Source: Pedobacter ureilyticus
GTDB taxonomy: Bacteria; Bacteroidota; Bacteroidia; Sphingobacteriales; Sphingobacteriaceae
NCBI RefSeq assembly: GCF_005925345.1
Contig: NZ_SSHJ01000002.1
Coordinates: forward strand, 248,001 to 312,000
Reading direction: 5' to 3'
DNA: 64,000 nt
In this document: piece after piece, positions 35,676 to 44,006 of the stretch
Layout of the letters: each line of letters starts with the position of its first letter
Position numbering within the stretch: the first letter of the stretch is position 1
Made by a program: the position numbers and the translations under genes
The notes under the pieces: model-generated
What the model saw: the letters and a program-made list of their open reading frames with translations, nothing else
What the model was told of the DNA's origin: nothing
The model's database searches: none

Positions 35676-36047
35676 GTAAATAGGTATTAATAAGAGTCTT
35701 GTGGTTGCAATTTCTGACGCCGCTAACGCAAGACAGCAGATTAATGCCCATATCTATGCGTAGATGTATATATTTGTACATCGAAATAGATGTGGGACTG
35801 CTGTAAATCCATGTTAGCGTAAGGCGTCAGAAACTTTAAGCAGCCATGGTTTGTAGTCCCACATGTATTATCTAGGGCTAGCTTGCCAACAAGACTCGTA
35901 TAACCCGATACGAGTATGAAAAACAAGTTTATCCATTTGTACACCAAGCTGATCAGCTTGGTAAAGCGTAATCCAGAATAGTTTGCCGTTTCAAAATGGC
36001 GGCCTATTTAGGTATATGGTTAATAATTAAAAAAACGGCCGCCATTT
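35676..36047 (+). ncRNA. Candidate structured RNA with nested and alternative hairpins
   Basis: No credible protein frame exists here. From 35711 to 35833 five nested paired segments build one 123-nt hairpin: 35711-35721/35823-35833, 35722-35727/35813-35818, 35734-35739/35798-35803, 35747-35757/35786-35796, 35763-35768/35777-35782. ATGTGGGACT (35790-35799) can instead pair with AGTCCCACAT (35855-35864), a competing fold. Three more hairpins follow: ACTCGTAT/ATACGAGT (35894-35915), a 20-nt perfect palindrome (35943-35962), and AAATGGCGGCC/GGCCGCCATTT (35994-36047). With a consensus promoter in front, an RNA product is likely, but this is inference; a DNA-level element such as a MITE or recombination site is the alternative. 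Confidence 0.45.
35711..35833. repeat. 123-nt long imperfect palindrome
   Basis: The outer arms TTTCTGACGCC (35711-35721) and GGCGTCAGAAA (35823-35833) are perfect. Inner segments GCTAAC/GTTAGC, CAGCAG/CTGCTG, CCCATATCTAT/ATAGATGTGGG (one G-U) and GATGTA/TACATC pair in register. It may be a folded RNA or a terminal-inverted-repeat element. Confidence 0.8.
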
Positions 36048-36090
36048 ATACCTTCCACATTTCAACCTAAAATGATTTATTAAACCAAAG

Positions 36091-36152
36091 CCTGCAAGCC
36101 AGGCCAAACAAAAAAATAGTACTGGTTTGCAGGTTTTCATAACCTACAAACC
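36091..36152 (+). promoter_or_regulatory. Leader with two competing hairpins before the TlpA-like gene
   Basis: CCTGCAAGCC (36091-36100) pairs with GGTTTGCAGG (36124-36133). The same GGTTTGCAGGTT (36124-36135) pairs equally well with AACCTACAAACC (36141-36152), which ends two bases before the start codon. The folds exclude each other, as in an attenuator or translational switch. Confidence 0.5.
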
Positions 36153-36154
36153 TT

Positions 36155-36853
36155 ATGAAAAAAACAACGATGTATATCGTAATGGCCGTGCTATGCCCAA
36201 AAAGACTGAAAGCTAAAAGGCCAAAGCTGAAAGCTTACCTACCAATTGCCTTATTGCTCTATGCAAATTTTAATGCTATTGCACAGACCAACTTTGATAA
36301 AACCAAGATCAGTTCCGATAAAAAAGTAGCTAATTCTCCCGAATTAACTTCGGGAGCAAAATATTGGGCTCCTTTACGTGTGGGCGATAAACTGCCCGAA
36401 GCCTTTTGGCAACAAGAACATAGCGTTTACACCAATGGTCAAATTACTAAACAAACTTTAGAACAATATAAAGGTAAACTGCTCATTTTAGACTTTTGGG
36501 CCACTTGGTGTGGTACCTGCGTAGGCAAGTTTCCAATTACCGATTCATTACAGAAAGAAAATAGCGAACTGAAGATTGTACTGGTGAACAGCAATCGAAA
36601 AGACAATGCCCAAACGCTCAAAAAGTTTTATACCGAAAATGTAAATGCCAAGTTACATCCCTTACCAACCTTAGTGGCCGATACCATCTTAAAGGGAATG
36701 TTCCCGCACAAGTATGTGCCACATTATGTATTTATCGATTACCGTGGTATGGTAATGGGTTTTGCCAGTTACCATTTCCTAAATAGGGAAATTATTGCTG
36801 CGCTGCTTCAACAACATCAACGTCTTATTAACAAACGTCGCCATGAAAACTAG
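36155..36853 (+). CDS. TlpA-like thioredoxin-fold protein
   Basis: A 232-residue exported protein with a long, basic N-region followed by a hydrophobic stretch (LPIALLLYANFNAIAQ, about 29-44). The redoxin domain covers about residues 75-225 and has the active site FWATWCGTC (Cys119, Cys122). It resembles TlpA/ResA-type periplasmic disulfide reductases. It overlaps the SusC gene by 11 bases, so the two are translationally coupled. Small TlpA-like proteins in front of SusC/SusD pairs are common in Sphingobacteriaceae. An RNA leader with two competing hairpins precedes the start codon. Confidence 0.85.
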   Translation: MKKTTMYIVMAVLCPKRLKAKRPKLKAYLPIALLLYANFNAIAQTNFDKTKISSDKKVANSPELTSGAKYWAPLRVGDKLPEAFWQQEHSVYTNGQITKQTLEQYKGKLLILDFWATWCGTCVGKFPITDSLQKENSELKIVLVNSNRKDNAQTLKKFYTENVNAKLHPLPTLVADTILKGMFPHKYVPHYVFIDYRGMVMGFASYHFLNREIIAALLQQHQRLINKRRHEN

Positions 36854-39800
36854 ATTAGGTATTTTATTGATAAGCCTTTGGCTGGCCATGCCCGCCATGG
36901 CACAACAGCTATTTTTGGAGGGCAAAGTGGTATCCGCTACAGATCAGCAGCCCCTTGCCCATGTAAACATCAAGATAGTGGGTACAGAAACTGGAGCGAG
37001 AACAGACGAAAAAGGAAGGTTTAGCTTGCCCATCAAGAGTAAAACTAACCAATTACAGCTGAGCCTTACAGGTTACCAAGTATTAACGGTACAGGTTAAT
37101 TGGGAGGAAAACAAGCAGCATAGTTTTAGCCTTAGTCCATCGGTAGAAACCTTGCAGGAGGTTACCGTTTCTACGGGCTACCAAACCCTGCCCAAAGAAC
37201 GGGCAACGGGTTCCTTTGTTCAGATAGACAATAAGACCTATAACCAACAGATTGGCACCAATGTACTCGATCGTTTGCGTACCATTACCAATGGCGTGGC
37301 ACCAGTTTCGGATAGGATAGGGGTATTTGGAGATAATGCCATGCTCATCCGTGGGATGAGTACGCTTACCGTAGCTATCCAAAAGCCACTGGTGATCTTG
37401 GATAATTTCGAATATCAGGGCGATCTCAATAATATCAATCCCAATGATATCGAAAGCGTAAACTTCCTAAAAGATGCCGCCGCTGGTTCCATCTGGGGTG
37501 CAAAGGCGGCCAACGGTGTCATCGTCATTACCACTAAAAAAGGAAAATATGGACAGGCAATAAAGGTAGATCTGGTTTCTAGCCTAACCTTGGCAGCTCC
37601 GCCCGATCTCTTTTACGACAGGGCAATCTCCAGTGCCGATCTAATTGAAGTGGAAAAACTCTTATTCAGCAAGCAGTACCGATTTACCGATACTGCCCGT
37701 GCAAACAGGCCACCATTTTCGCCAGCCTACGAGCTGATGTTCCAGCACAGGGCCGGGCGCTTGACTGGTGCCGAGCTTGATGCACAATTGGCCTTGTTGG
37801 CAGGGCATGACGTACGTAACGATTTTAACCAGTATTTCTATAGGCAGATGGCCAACCAGCAACATGCGCTTTCGCTGAGCGGTGGCTCCTCGCAAATGGC
37901 CTGGTCATTGGGCTTGGGTGCCGATCGCAATGTTTCTAATCTCGATGCCAGATACAACCGCTATACCATCCGTTGGGCGAACCAATTAAAGCTGAGTGAA
38001 AAGCTACATTTCAACTTGGATGCCGCCTACGCCTATAGCAACAGTACATCGGGTGCACCTGGTTATGGAAATATCAATCTTGGAACGGGTACGCTGCCCA
38101 TCTATTCTAGTTTTGCGGATGCTGCTGGTAGGGCAACACCACTTTATGCCTATTACCGTCAGGGCTATATAGATGATATTGGGGCGGGCAAACTGCTCGA
38201 TTGGCGCTATTATCCCTTAAATGAGTACAGGGAAAGTGTAACTAGGGATCAAACACATGACCTAAGTGCCACGCTGGGGCTCGATTATCAGTTAATCCCG
38301 CAATTAAAAGTGGCGCTCAAATACCGTATCCAAAGGCAGTCTTACGGAATGAACACCTTGCACAGCCTTCAGAGTTATACCGCCCGGAACCTGATCAATT
38401 CCTTTACGCAGGTAAATCCAGCTACAGGCGTAGTCGCCTATCCATTGCCCAAGGGAGCCATCTTGGATTTTAGTGATGAAGACCTTACGGCACAGAACCT
38501 GCGTGCCCAGTTAAATTTTACCGAGAACTGGAAAGATCATCAAGTTAACCTCTTGGCGGGAACCGAGTGGAGCGAGAAGCTTGTGAATTCCAATACGGAT
38601 CGCCGCTATGGCTATGATCAAGATATCCTCTTGTTCAATGCGGTAGACCTGGTCAATCCCTATCCATCCTATATGACGGGCGGGCAGTTGTATATTCCCA
38701 ATCTGGCAAATATGGGCGCTACCAACAACCGTTTTGTTTCTTGGTTTGCCAACGGTGCCTACATCTACAAACAACGCTATACACTTTCGGCCAGTGCCCG
38801 TCGTGATGCATCCAATCTTTTTGGAGTAGCAACCAATGATCGATGGAAACCTTTATGGTCTATAGGTATGGCCTGGAATGTATTGAAAGAGGAATGGATC
38901 AAAACTCCATGGCTGCAACAGCTCAAACTGCGGGGCAGCTATGGCAAGCAGGGCAATATCGATCCAAGAAAGGTGGCGGTAACCACCATTTCCTATCAGG
39001 CCAACAGCAATTTTACCCGTAGCTTTTACAGCCAGATTGCCAATTACCCCAATCCAGATCTGCGTTGGGAAGAGGTTACGATGCTGAACCTAGGGCTCGA
39101 TTTTGCCCTGTTTAACCAAAGGTTATCTGGCAGTGTAGAATATTATACCAAGCACATGGATGATCTTTACGCCAGCATGCCAATAGATTTAACTACCGGT
39201 ATTACGGCAGGCAGTGTGCTTCGCAACGTGGGGCGTGCCAAAGGTAGGGGTTGGGATATTCAACTACGGGGACATACCAATTTGGGGCAATTGAGGTGGA
39301 GCAAGGATTTGATCTTCAATACCTATACGGATAAGGTTACCCGCCTTGCGCAAGACGTTAGTTTGGGTAGGCAGGCCATGTCTAGTGGTTTCAATATCCT
39401 TCAAGACTATTCGCCATCGGCATTGTTTGCCTATCGCTGGGCTGGGCTCGATGGCCAAACGGGTGATCCCCTTGGCTATTTAAACGGGCAACAGACCAAA
39501 AATTATAACAATATCGTTAACCAGACCACTTTGCAGGATGCCGTATTTATTGGAACGCAGATGCCCAAATACTTCGGCTCGCTGGGTACATCGTTCAACT
39601 ATAGAGATTTGGAGCTGGCCCTGAGGTTTACCTACAAGTTTGCTTATTTTTTCAGGCGAAACTCGATTGACTACAATGCCCTGATCACTAAACTACAGGG
39701 GCATGCAGATTATGCCCAGCGTTGGCAGCAGCCGGGTGATGAGCTGTATACCAATGTCCCTGCCATGGTGTATCCGCTTCACAATGCCAGAGATGATTTT

Positions 39801-40040
39801 TATCGCAATGCCGAAATTCTTTTCGAAAAAGGCGATCATATCCGCTTGCAATACATCAACCTTTCGTACAGCTTAAGGCCGGTAGCCTACCCGTGGTTAC
39901 CTTTTAGGGCAATGAAGTTAAGCTTTGCGGCCAACCAGCTGCCCATTTTGTGGCGGGCCAATAAAGCTGGTCTCGATCCAGAGGCGGCCACCTTGCAGCG
40001 CCCCGCAAATTTCTCTTTTGCACTCAACATCAATTTTTAA
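36843..40040 (+). CDS. SusC/RagA-family TonB-linked outer membrane protein
   Basis: A 1065-residue outer-membrane importer working with the SusD-like lipoprotein encoded next. The start at 36843 gives a clean signal peptide (MKTRLGILLISLWLAMPAMA); upstream in-frame codons lie in the preceding gene. After it come a carboxypeptidase-like beta-sandwich (about 22-105), a TonB-box-like EVTVSTGY segment, the plug (about 120-240, with VNFLKDAAAGSIWGAKAANG as the SusC signature), and the beta-barrel to the C-terminal phenylalanine. Substrate is not predictable. The DNA is visibly richer in G+C than the second SusC gene at 51269-54370. Confidence 0.93.
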   Translation: MKTRLGILLISLWLAMPAMAQQLFLEGKVVSATDQQPLAHVNIKIVGTETGARTDEKGRFSLPIKSKTNQLQLSLTGYQVLTVQVNWEENKQHSFSLSPSVETLQEVTVSTGYQTLPKERATGSFVQIDNKTYNQQIGTNVLDRLRTITNGVAPVSDRIGVFGDNAMLIRGMSTLTVAIQKPLVILDNFEYQGDLNNINPNDIESVNFLKDAAAGSIWGAKAANGVIVITTKKGKYGQAIKVDLVSSLTLAAPPDLFYDRAISSADLIEVEKLLFSKQYRFTDTARANRPPFSPAYELMFQHRAGRLTGAELDAQLALLAGHDVRNDFNQYFYRQMANQQHALSLSGGSSQMAWSLGLGADRNVSNLDARYNRYTIRWANQLKLSEKLHFNLDAAYAYSNSTSGAPGYGNINLGTGTLPIYSSFADAAGRATPLYAYYRQGYIDDIGAGKLLDWRYYPLNEYRESVTRDQTHDLSATLGLDYQLIPQLKVALKYRIQRQSYGMNTLHSLQSYTARNLINSFTQVNPATGVVAYPLPKGAILDFSDEDLTAQNLRAQLNFTENWKDHQVNLLAGTEWSEKLVNSNTDRRYGYDQDILLFNAVDLVNPYPSYMTGGQLYIPNLANMGATNNRFVSWFANGAYIYKQRYTLSASARRDASNLFGVATNDRWKPLWSIGMAWNVLKEEWIKTPWLQQLKLRGSYGKQGNIDPRKVAVTTISYQANSNFTRSFYSQIANYPNPDLRWEEVTMLNLGLDFALFNQRLSGSVEYYTKHMDDLYASMPIDLTTGITAGSVLRNVGRAKGRGWDIQLRGHTNLGQLRWSKDLIFNTYTDKVTRLAQDVSLGRQAMSSGFNILQDYSPSALFAYRWAGLDGQTGDPLGYLNGQQTKNYNNIVNQTTLQDAVFIGTQMPKYFGSLGTSFNYRDLELALRFTYKFAYFFRRNSIDYNALITKLQGHADYAQRWQQPGDELYTNVPAMVYPLHNARDDFYRNAEILFEKGDHIRLQYINLSYSLRPVAYPWLPFRAMKLSFAANQLPILWRANKAGLDPEAATLQRPANFSFALNINF

Positions 40041-40056
40041 CCTAAATGAATAAAAC

Positions 40057-41403
40057 ATGAAACTGAAATATTGCTTGATCTTGCTGCCGGCCATCATTTG
40101 CATGGGCTGCAAAAAGTTTCTCGATGAAAAGCCCAATGGCAAGTTGGTAGTACCCAATACGGTGGCCAGTATGCAGAGCCTGCTAGATAACCATAACCTT
40201 TTGAACCAAAAGGAGGTAAATGTGCCCATCACTACCTGTGATGATTTCCAGTTGAGCACCGCCAATTGGCTCAGCCTAAACCAATATGTGCGTAACCTGC
40301 ATATCTGGTCTAGAGAAAATGCCTTTGAGCCTGGCAACGGTGGTATCTGGGCCACCCTGTACGGGCGTATCTATCAGGCCAATTTGGTGCTGGATGATAT
40401 AGATGAGGTGAATGATAGGGAGCAAAACCTACAGGAGTGGCAGAATGTGAAGGGGCAGGCGCTATTGTTAAGGGCAAGAACTTATTTCGATCTGCTACAG
40501 ATTTGGACAAAGCCCTATGATGCACAGACAGCAGCAACAGACCTCGGCGTACCTTTGCGTTTGGATGCCAATTTCAACACACCATCGGTAAGGGCTACGG
40601 TAGCCAATGGTTACGAACGGCTGCTCCTAGATCTGAGGGCAGCAGCAAGCTTGCTACCCAATTATCCCATCCACCCCATTAGGCCTTCAAAACCTGCGGC
40701 CTACGCCTTTTTGGCCCGTACACATCTGGTAATGCAGCAAGTGGATAGTGCGCTGCATTATACTGAGCTAGCCTTACAGCTTAAAAGTAATTTGATGGAT
40801 TACAATGGAGGCGAGGGTGTAGTTAATGCCAATAATAATGCTTTTGTTCGTTTCAATCCAGAGGTGATCTTCGATACCTATTTGCCTTACCCTTCGGCCT
40901 TGCTGAGAGGGGATATAGATCCAGCGCTATATGCCACTTACCATAACAATGATCTTCGCAAAACCATGTACCATCGTACCGCAACAGCAGTGGGCGTTTT
41001 TAGGGGCTCGTATTCAGGCTATGGTTTTCTCTTCAATGGCGTAGCCACAGATGAACTGTATCTGATGAAAGCCGAATGTTTGGCCAGAAAGGGGGATGCG
41101 CAGGAAGCGATCAATGCCCTCAATACGTTGCTGGTTAAGCGTTTTAAAACGGGTACCTATGTGCCTTTGGTAGCTACAAACGCACAAGATGCATTAGGGT
41201 TGGTACTATTAGAACGTAGAAAGGAAATGGTATTTAGAGGCTGGCGCTGGATGGATGTAAGAAGGCTCAATAAAATTGGAGCGAACATTACCATGCGCCG
41301 CAATCTGGATGGGCGAGAATATATGCTGGCGCCCAATTCGGCAGCTTATGCCTTACCCATTCCAGAAGATATCATTAACATGACGGGGATGCCGCAAAAC
41401 TAG
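40057..41403 (+). CDS. SusD/RagB-family nutrient-binding lipoprotein
   Basis: A 448-residue surface lipoprotein that caps the SusC channel and captures the nutrient. The lipobox IICMGC places the lipidated cysteine at residue 18. The SusD-like TPR core includes GQALLLRARTYFDLLQIW (about 137-154) and AYAFLARTHLVMQQVDSAL. The C-terminal SusD domain includes LYLMKAECLARKGDAQEAI and ERRKEMVFRGWRWMDVRRLN, which are family hallmarks. It starts 16 bases after the SusC gene and is followed by a strong bidirectional terminator. Confidence 0.93.
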   Translation: MKLKYCLILLPAIICMGCKKFLDEKPNGKLVVPNTVASMQSLLDNHNLLNQKEVNVPITTCDDFQLSTANWLSLNQYVRNLHIWSRENAFEPGNGGIWATLYGRIYQANLVLDDIDEVNDREQNLQEWQNVKGQALLLRARTYFDLLQIWTKPYDAQTAATDLGVPLRLDANFNTPSVRATVANGYERLLLDLRAAASLLPNYPIHPIRPSKPAAYAFLARTHLVMQQVDSALHYTELALQLKSNLMDYNGGEGVVNANNNAFVRFNPEVIFDTYLPYPSALLRGDIDPALYATYHNNDLRKTMYHRTATAVGVFRGSYSGYGFLFNGVATDELYLMKAECLARKGDAQEAINALNTLLVKRFKTGTYVPLVATNAQDALGLVLLERRKEMVFRGWRWMDVRRLNKIGANITMRRNLDGREYMLAPNSAAYALPIPEDIINMTGMPQN

Positions 41404-41411
41404 CAAAAAAT

Positions 41412-41441
41412 AAGCCCCTAGTTGGTAGGCTAGGGGCTTTT
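41412..41441. terminator. Bidirectional terminator
   Basis: AAGCCCCTAG (41412-41421) and CTAGGGGCTT (41430-41439) pair perfectly over an 8-nt loop. T residues flank on the + side and A residues on the other. It lies between the SusD gene and a convergent small gene, with the latter's stop 3-5 bases away. Confidence 0.85.
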
Positions 41442-41443
41442 GC

Positions 41444-41812
41444 TTAGTTCTGTTCAGCTTCTCTATTAGCTGGGTTGTCTACATAGCTTTCAACCTGTCC
41501 GCTACCGTTAAGATCGGTATTGAAGAAGTAATCCAGTTTATCTAACATACTGCCTGCTGCTGTAAGGTTGTCGGAGTCGACACTTAGGATACAGATGTCG
41601 CTGTCGCCGATACAGGCCTCTTCTTCAGGGGCACTGGTGTGTTGCCAATTGTTGATGTTACGATAGGCTGCTTCATCGAAAGTGCTGCCCTCGTACTTGA
41701 AATAAACGGGCGCACGCTTGGTAGCATTGCTTTTAAACGCACTCATACTAAATACTAGGCCGAACGCTAAACATAGCGCTGCAAAGCCAAAAAGAATTTT
41801 GTTCTTTTTCAT
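41444..41812 (-). CDS. Small exported protein, DUF6520-like
   Basis: A 122-residue protein when started at MKKNKILFGFAALCLAFGLV, an obvious signal peptide; an ATG 60 bases further upstream adds residues of no clear meaning. The mature part has APVYFKYEGSTFDEAAYRN and a cysteine pair in EEEACIGDSDICIL, the pattern of the DUF6520 family of Sphingobacteriia, whose function is unknown. It sits convergent to the SusC/SusD operon. The two cysteines could form a disulfide in the periplasm. Confidence 0.75.
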   Translation of the reverse strand: MKKNKILFGFAALCLAFGLVFSMSAFKSNATKRAPVYFKYEGSTFDEAAYRNINNWQHTSAPEEEACIGDSDICILSVDSDNLTAAGSMLDKLDYFFNTDLNGSGQVESYVDNPANREAEQN

Positions 41813-42094
41813 GTTTGTTGACTGCTTTGTTGCATTTGAAAAAGCAGACGAAAAAGTTTGGTTAATTTTCATTTGTCGTTGCCCGTTGTTCGAAACCCGA
41901 TCGCCGAAACCCGACCAACGATTTGTTGATTTTTATTTTAGCCACTTTGGTAGGCCTAGCACCTGCAAGGTTTGGTTCGCCGAACCCCACGTTACATTTT
42001 GTTTTACAGCATCAGTCATGCTCAAATGTCCAAATCCGCGCATCGCCAAATCAGCCAACAACGATCAACGACAAACGAACATCGAATAAACCAA

Positions 42095-42301
42095 TCATTC
42101 CTCCTCCAATACATAGCGTTTCAAGCCCTTGTCAAATTCAATCTTAAAGCCGTCTTGCCTCAATTTGTTGATACAGTTTTTCACGGTCCTAGCGGTGCAG
42201 CTAAGCTTAATCGCCGTGGCCGCTGCTGTACCCGCCTGCTTATGGCGTAGTAGATACAATAGGCGCTGTAACCGTTGTTGATAAGCTGTTTTCGATACCA
42301 T
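42095..42301 (-). CDS. Small HTH protein
   Basis: A 68-residue basic protein. LQRLLYLLRHKQAGTAAATA followed by CTARTVKNCINKLRQDGFKI fits a DeoR/HTH_11-type winged helix, with the recognition helix at about residues 36-48 and a short wing KGLKRYVLEEE. It is the whole DNA-binding domain with no effector domain. It lies behind the Crp/Fnr-like gene on the same strand, 77 bases apart. Such stand-alone helices often regulate adjacent genes. The target is unknown. Confidence 0.65.
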   Translation of the reverse strand: MVSKTAYQQRLQRLLYLLRHKQAGTAAATAIKLSCTARTVKNCINKLRQDGFKIEFDKGLKRYVLEEE

Positions 42302-42378
42302 TTTGTAAAAGCTTAAGGCAAAGCTCGTGGGGCAGCGTGCAATTGGGCGTTAGTTTTTCTTAAGAAAATAGCTGGTGT

Positions 42379-42963
42379 TTAGTTAGTTTTTCTTAACAAA
42401 CCCTTCAGCAAGATGCTCAAAGTAGGTGGCGTAATGCCCAAATAAGAAGCAATGTGTTTGTGGCTTACCAAGTTGGCTATGCCTGGGTAGCGCCTGCAGA
42501 GGTAAAGATATTTCTGGGTGGCGTTGGCCGTACGAAATACGTTTTTTTCTCTATTGATCAGGATGAGATATTCTTGAAGGATGGCATTGCACAGCCTCAG
42601 AAAATCTGTAGACAAGTCTTGCAGGGCTAAAATATCGTTGATGTTAAGTTTGAGCAATACACCGTCTCGCTCGCAAATAATGCCCTCTTTTCCATTTTTC
42701 TGGCTAAAAAACGTGTCTATACAGGTCAAGAAATCATCGGTAGCAGCGAAATCTATGGTTTCGTCTAGCTCATTTTCTAGGCTAAACATTCTAAAAAAAC
42801 CAGAACACACAAAATAAACGTGCCTGCAAATTTCGTTAGGGTAAAGTAATACGCCACCTTTTTGTATTTCTACCAGTTGGCACCTGTTTTTAATTTCTGC
42901 TTGCCATTGTTCGTTGAGCTGTACCCTGCCTTGCAAGTGGCTCATAAAATAAGTGAAGTTCAT
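42379..42963 (-). CDS. Crp/Fnr-family transcriptional regulator
   Basis: A 194-residue cytosolic regulator. The cyclic-nucleotide-binding-like beta-barrel covers about residues 25-120 (VEIQKGGVLLYPNEICRHVY, then ELDETIDFAATDDFLTCIDT). A long dimerisation helix follows, and the C-terminal helix-turn-helix reads LVSHKHIASYLGITPPTLSI (about 164-183). The Arg needed for cAMP binding is not evident, so the ligand is uncertain, as is usual in this Bacteroidota subgroup. It is monocistronic or co-transcribed with the small HTH gene after it. Confidence 0.88.
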   Translation of the reverse strand: MNFTYFMSHLQGRVQLNEQWQAEIKNRCQLVEIQKGGVLLYPNEICRHVYFVCSGFFRMFSLENELDETIDFAATDDFLTCIDTFFSQKNGKEGIICERDGVLLKLNINDILALQDLSTDFLRLCNAILQEYLILINREKNVFRTANATQKYLYLCRRYPGIANLVSHKHIASYLGITPPTLSILLKGLLRKTN

Positions 42964-43056
42964 GATGTTGCATTAATTAAGATTAGCTATTTTAAATTGA
43001 GGTCTAGGCCTCATAGCTTCGTTATACATGAATGATCTGTTAAATGATTAAAGCTA

Positions 43057-43332
43057 ATGTCTATGTATGAAGATGTGTTGAAACACCTGAAGGCCATAGT
43101 TGGCATACAGGAAAAAATGCTTAAACTGATGTTGGTAGGCGGAGCAGAAAAGGTTAAAGCGGAAAAACTAAATGAGGAATTGTTAGATAGTACTGATGTA
43201 AAGCGCCTATTAAAAATCAGCGACAGCTCACTGTATCGGCTACGTATCAGTAAGCAGATCAAGTGTAAACGTATTGCCGGTAAATGGTATTTCTACAAAT
43301 CTTCTATTGTATTGCTGCCCAGTAAATCATAA
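43057..43332 (+). CDS. Small HTH protein, excisionase/MerR-like
   Basis: A 91-residue protein with an N-terminal helical part (VLKHLKAIVGIQEKMLKLML) and a C-terminal HTH_17-type domain: DSTDVKRLLKISDSSLYRLR followed by QIKCKRIAGKWYFYKSSI. The W-Y-F wing is typical of helix-turn-helix proteins found in Bacteroidota mobile elements and regulators. Alone it cannot be assigned to an excisionase role, since no integrase is adjacent. It points away from the Crp/Fnr gene. Confidence 0.75.
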   Translation: MSMYEDVLKHLKAIVGIQEKMLKLMLVGGAEKVKAEKLNEELLDSTDVKRLLKISDSSLYRLRISKQIKCKRIAGKWYFYKSSIVLLPSKS

Positions 43333-43376
43333 AAAAGAAGGCTGCCAGCTAAACACTTAGCCGCTCACAGCCTTCT
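43331..43376 (-). terminator. Terminator of the 129-residue protein gene
   Basis: AGAAGGCTG (43336-43344) and CAGCCTTCT (43368-43376) pair perfectly. On the minus strand the stem is followed by six T residues. It lies 8 bases after the stop of the leftward gene and just behind the HTH gene. Confidence 0.7.
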
Positions 43377-43383
43377 AGGGCAA

Positions 43384-43773
43384 TTAGGTTCCGTATAAGA
43401 TTTCGATCACCAGCGTTCCGCTGGCGTGAAATGTCATTTCATTGCCCCACGCTGCAGCCAGCGTGCTTTTAGGCCTGATAATTTTGCCCTGCTCTTCTTC
43501 GGGGGTACTGGCGGTACTGGTTTTGAGCAACAAAATCGGTAAACGGTTGCCCATGGCGAAACTGGTTTCGAAAGCTAGAAAGGCTTTGAGCTTAGGGTCT
43601 ATGGCAGCTAGAAACAACAATTGGCTTTCCGTAAGGTCAAAATGTTGGCTAATCCAGGTGTCGAAATGTTCTCTAACCAAAGCCGCTTCCATCTCAAGTT
43701 CCGGATTTGTTAAAGCATACAGTGCATGTTGCAATTGGTCGAAACCAAGGCTGGTAAATGGGAATTTTTCCAT
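43384..43773 (-). CDS. Uncharacterised 129-residue protein
   Basis: I do not recognise this family. It has no signal peptide or membrane segment. The N-terminal two-thirds are helical (LGFDQLQHALYALTNPELEM, then REHFDTWISQHFDLTESQLL), and the C-terminus (TLAAAWGNEMTFHASGTLVI) looks like two strands. It is preceded by a purine-poor leader and followed by a good terminator, so it is a real transcription unit. It lies among small regulators and upstream (in the other direction) of a LytTR protein; no function is claimed. Confidence 0.65.
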   Translation of the reverse strand: MEKFPFTSLGFDQLQHALYALTNPELEMEAALVREHFDTWISQHFDLTESQLLFLAAIDPKLKAFLAFETSFAMGNRLPILLLKTSTASTPEEEQGKIIRPKSTLAAAWGNEMTFHASGTLVIEILYGT

Positions 43774-44006
43774 GTTTTTAGGTTTTTGTGATGGGTGAAT
43801 AAAATTTGAAGTTTTAAATTTTGGAATTTATGAGGCATTTAACGTTATCCAGAAGTGGTTTTAACGACGAAACGGAATAATAATCTGACGAATTGGAAAT
43901 GTAGCGCTCACGCATTGATGGGAAAGAGCATGATTTGGCGACAGCTGAACACCTTCGATAGGAGGGAAAGAGCGAATTCTGCTAATATTTTTGTAACTTA
44001 GGCTGA

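Noticed and set aside
35711..35833. Integron attC-like site (GCTAAC ... GTTAGC arms)
   Set aside because: The arms do not fit RYYYAAC/GTTRRRY, since the base before TAAC is G, and no integron integrase or cassette array is present.
35741..35947. Leftward 68-codon frame
   Set aside because: It lies entirely in the hairpin region, has no ribosome site and no recognisable protein features.
35676..36060. Retron msr-msd
   Set aside because: The long hairpin is suggestive, but no reverse transcriptase gene exists within the window on either side.
36795..36842. Upstream ATG for the first SusC gene
   Set aside because: It lies inside the TlpA-like gene. The ATG at 36843 directly precedes a perfect signal peptide.
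43057..43332. Excisionase of a local integrative element
   Set aside because: The HTH type fits, but the only recombinase in the window is a fragment 12 kb away and no attachment sites are seen.
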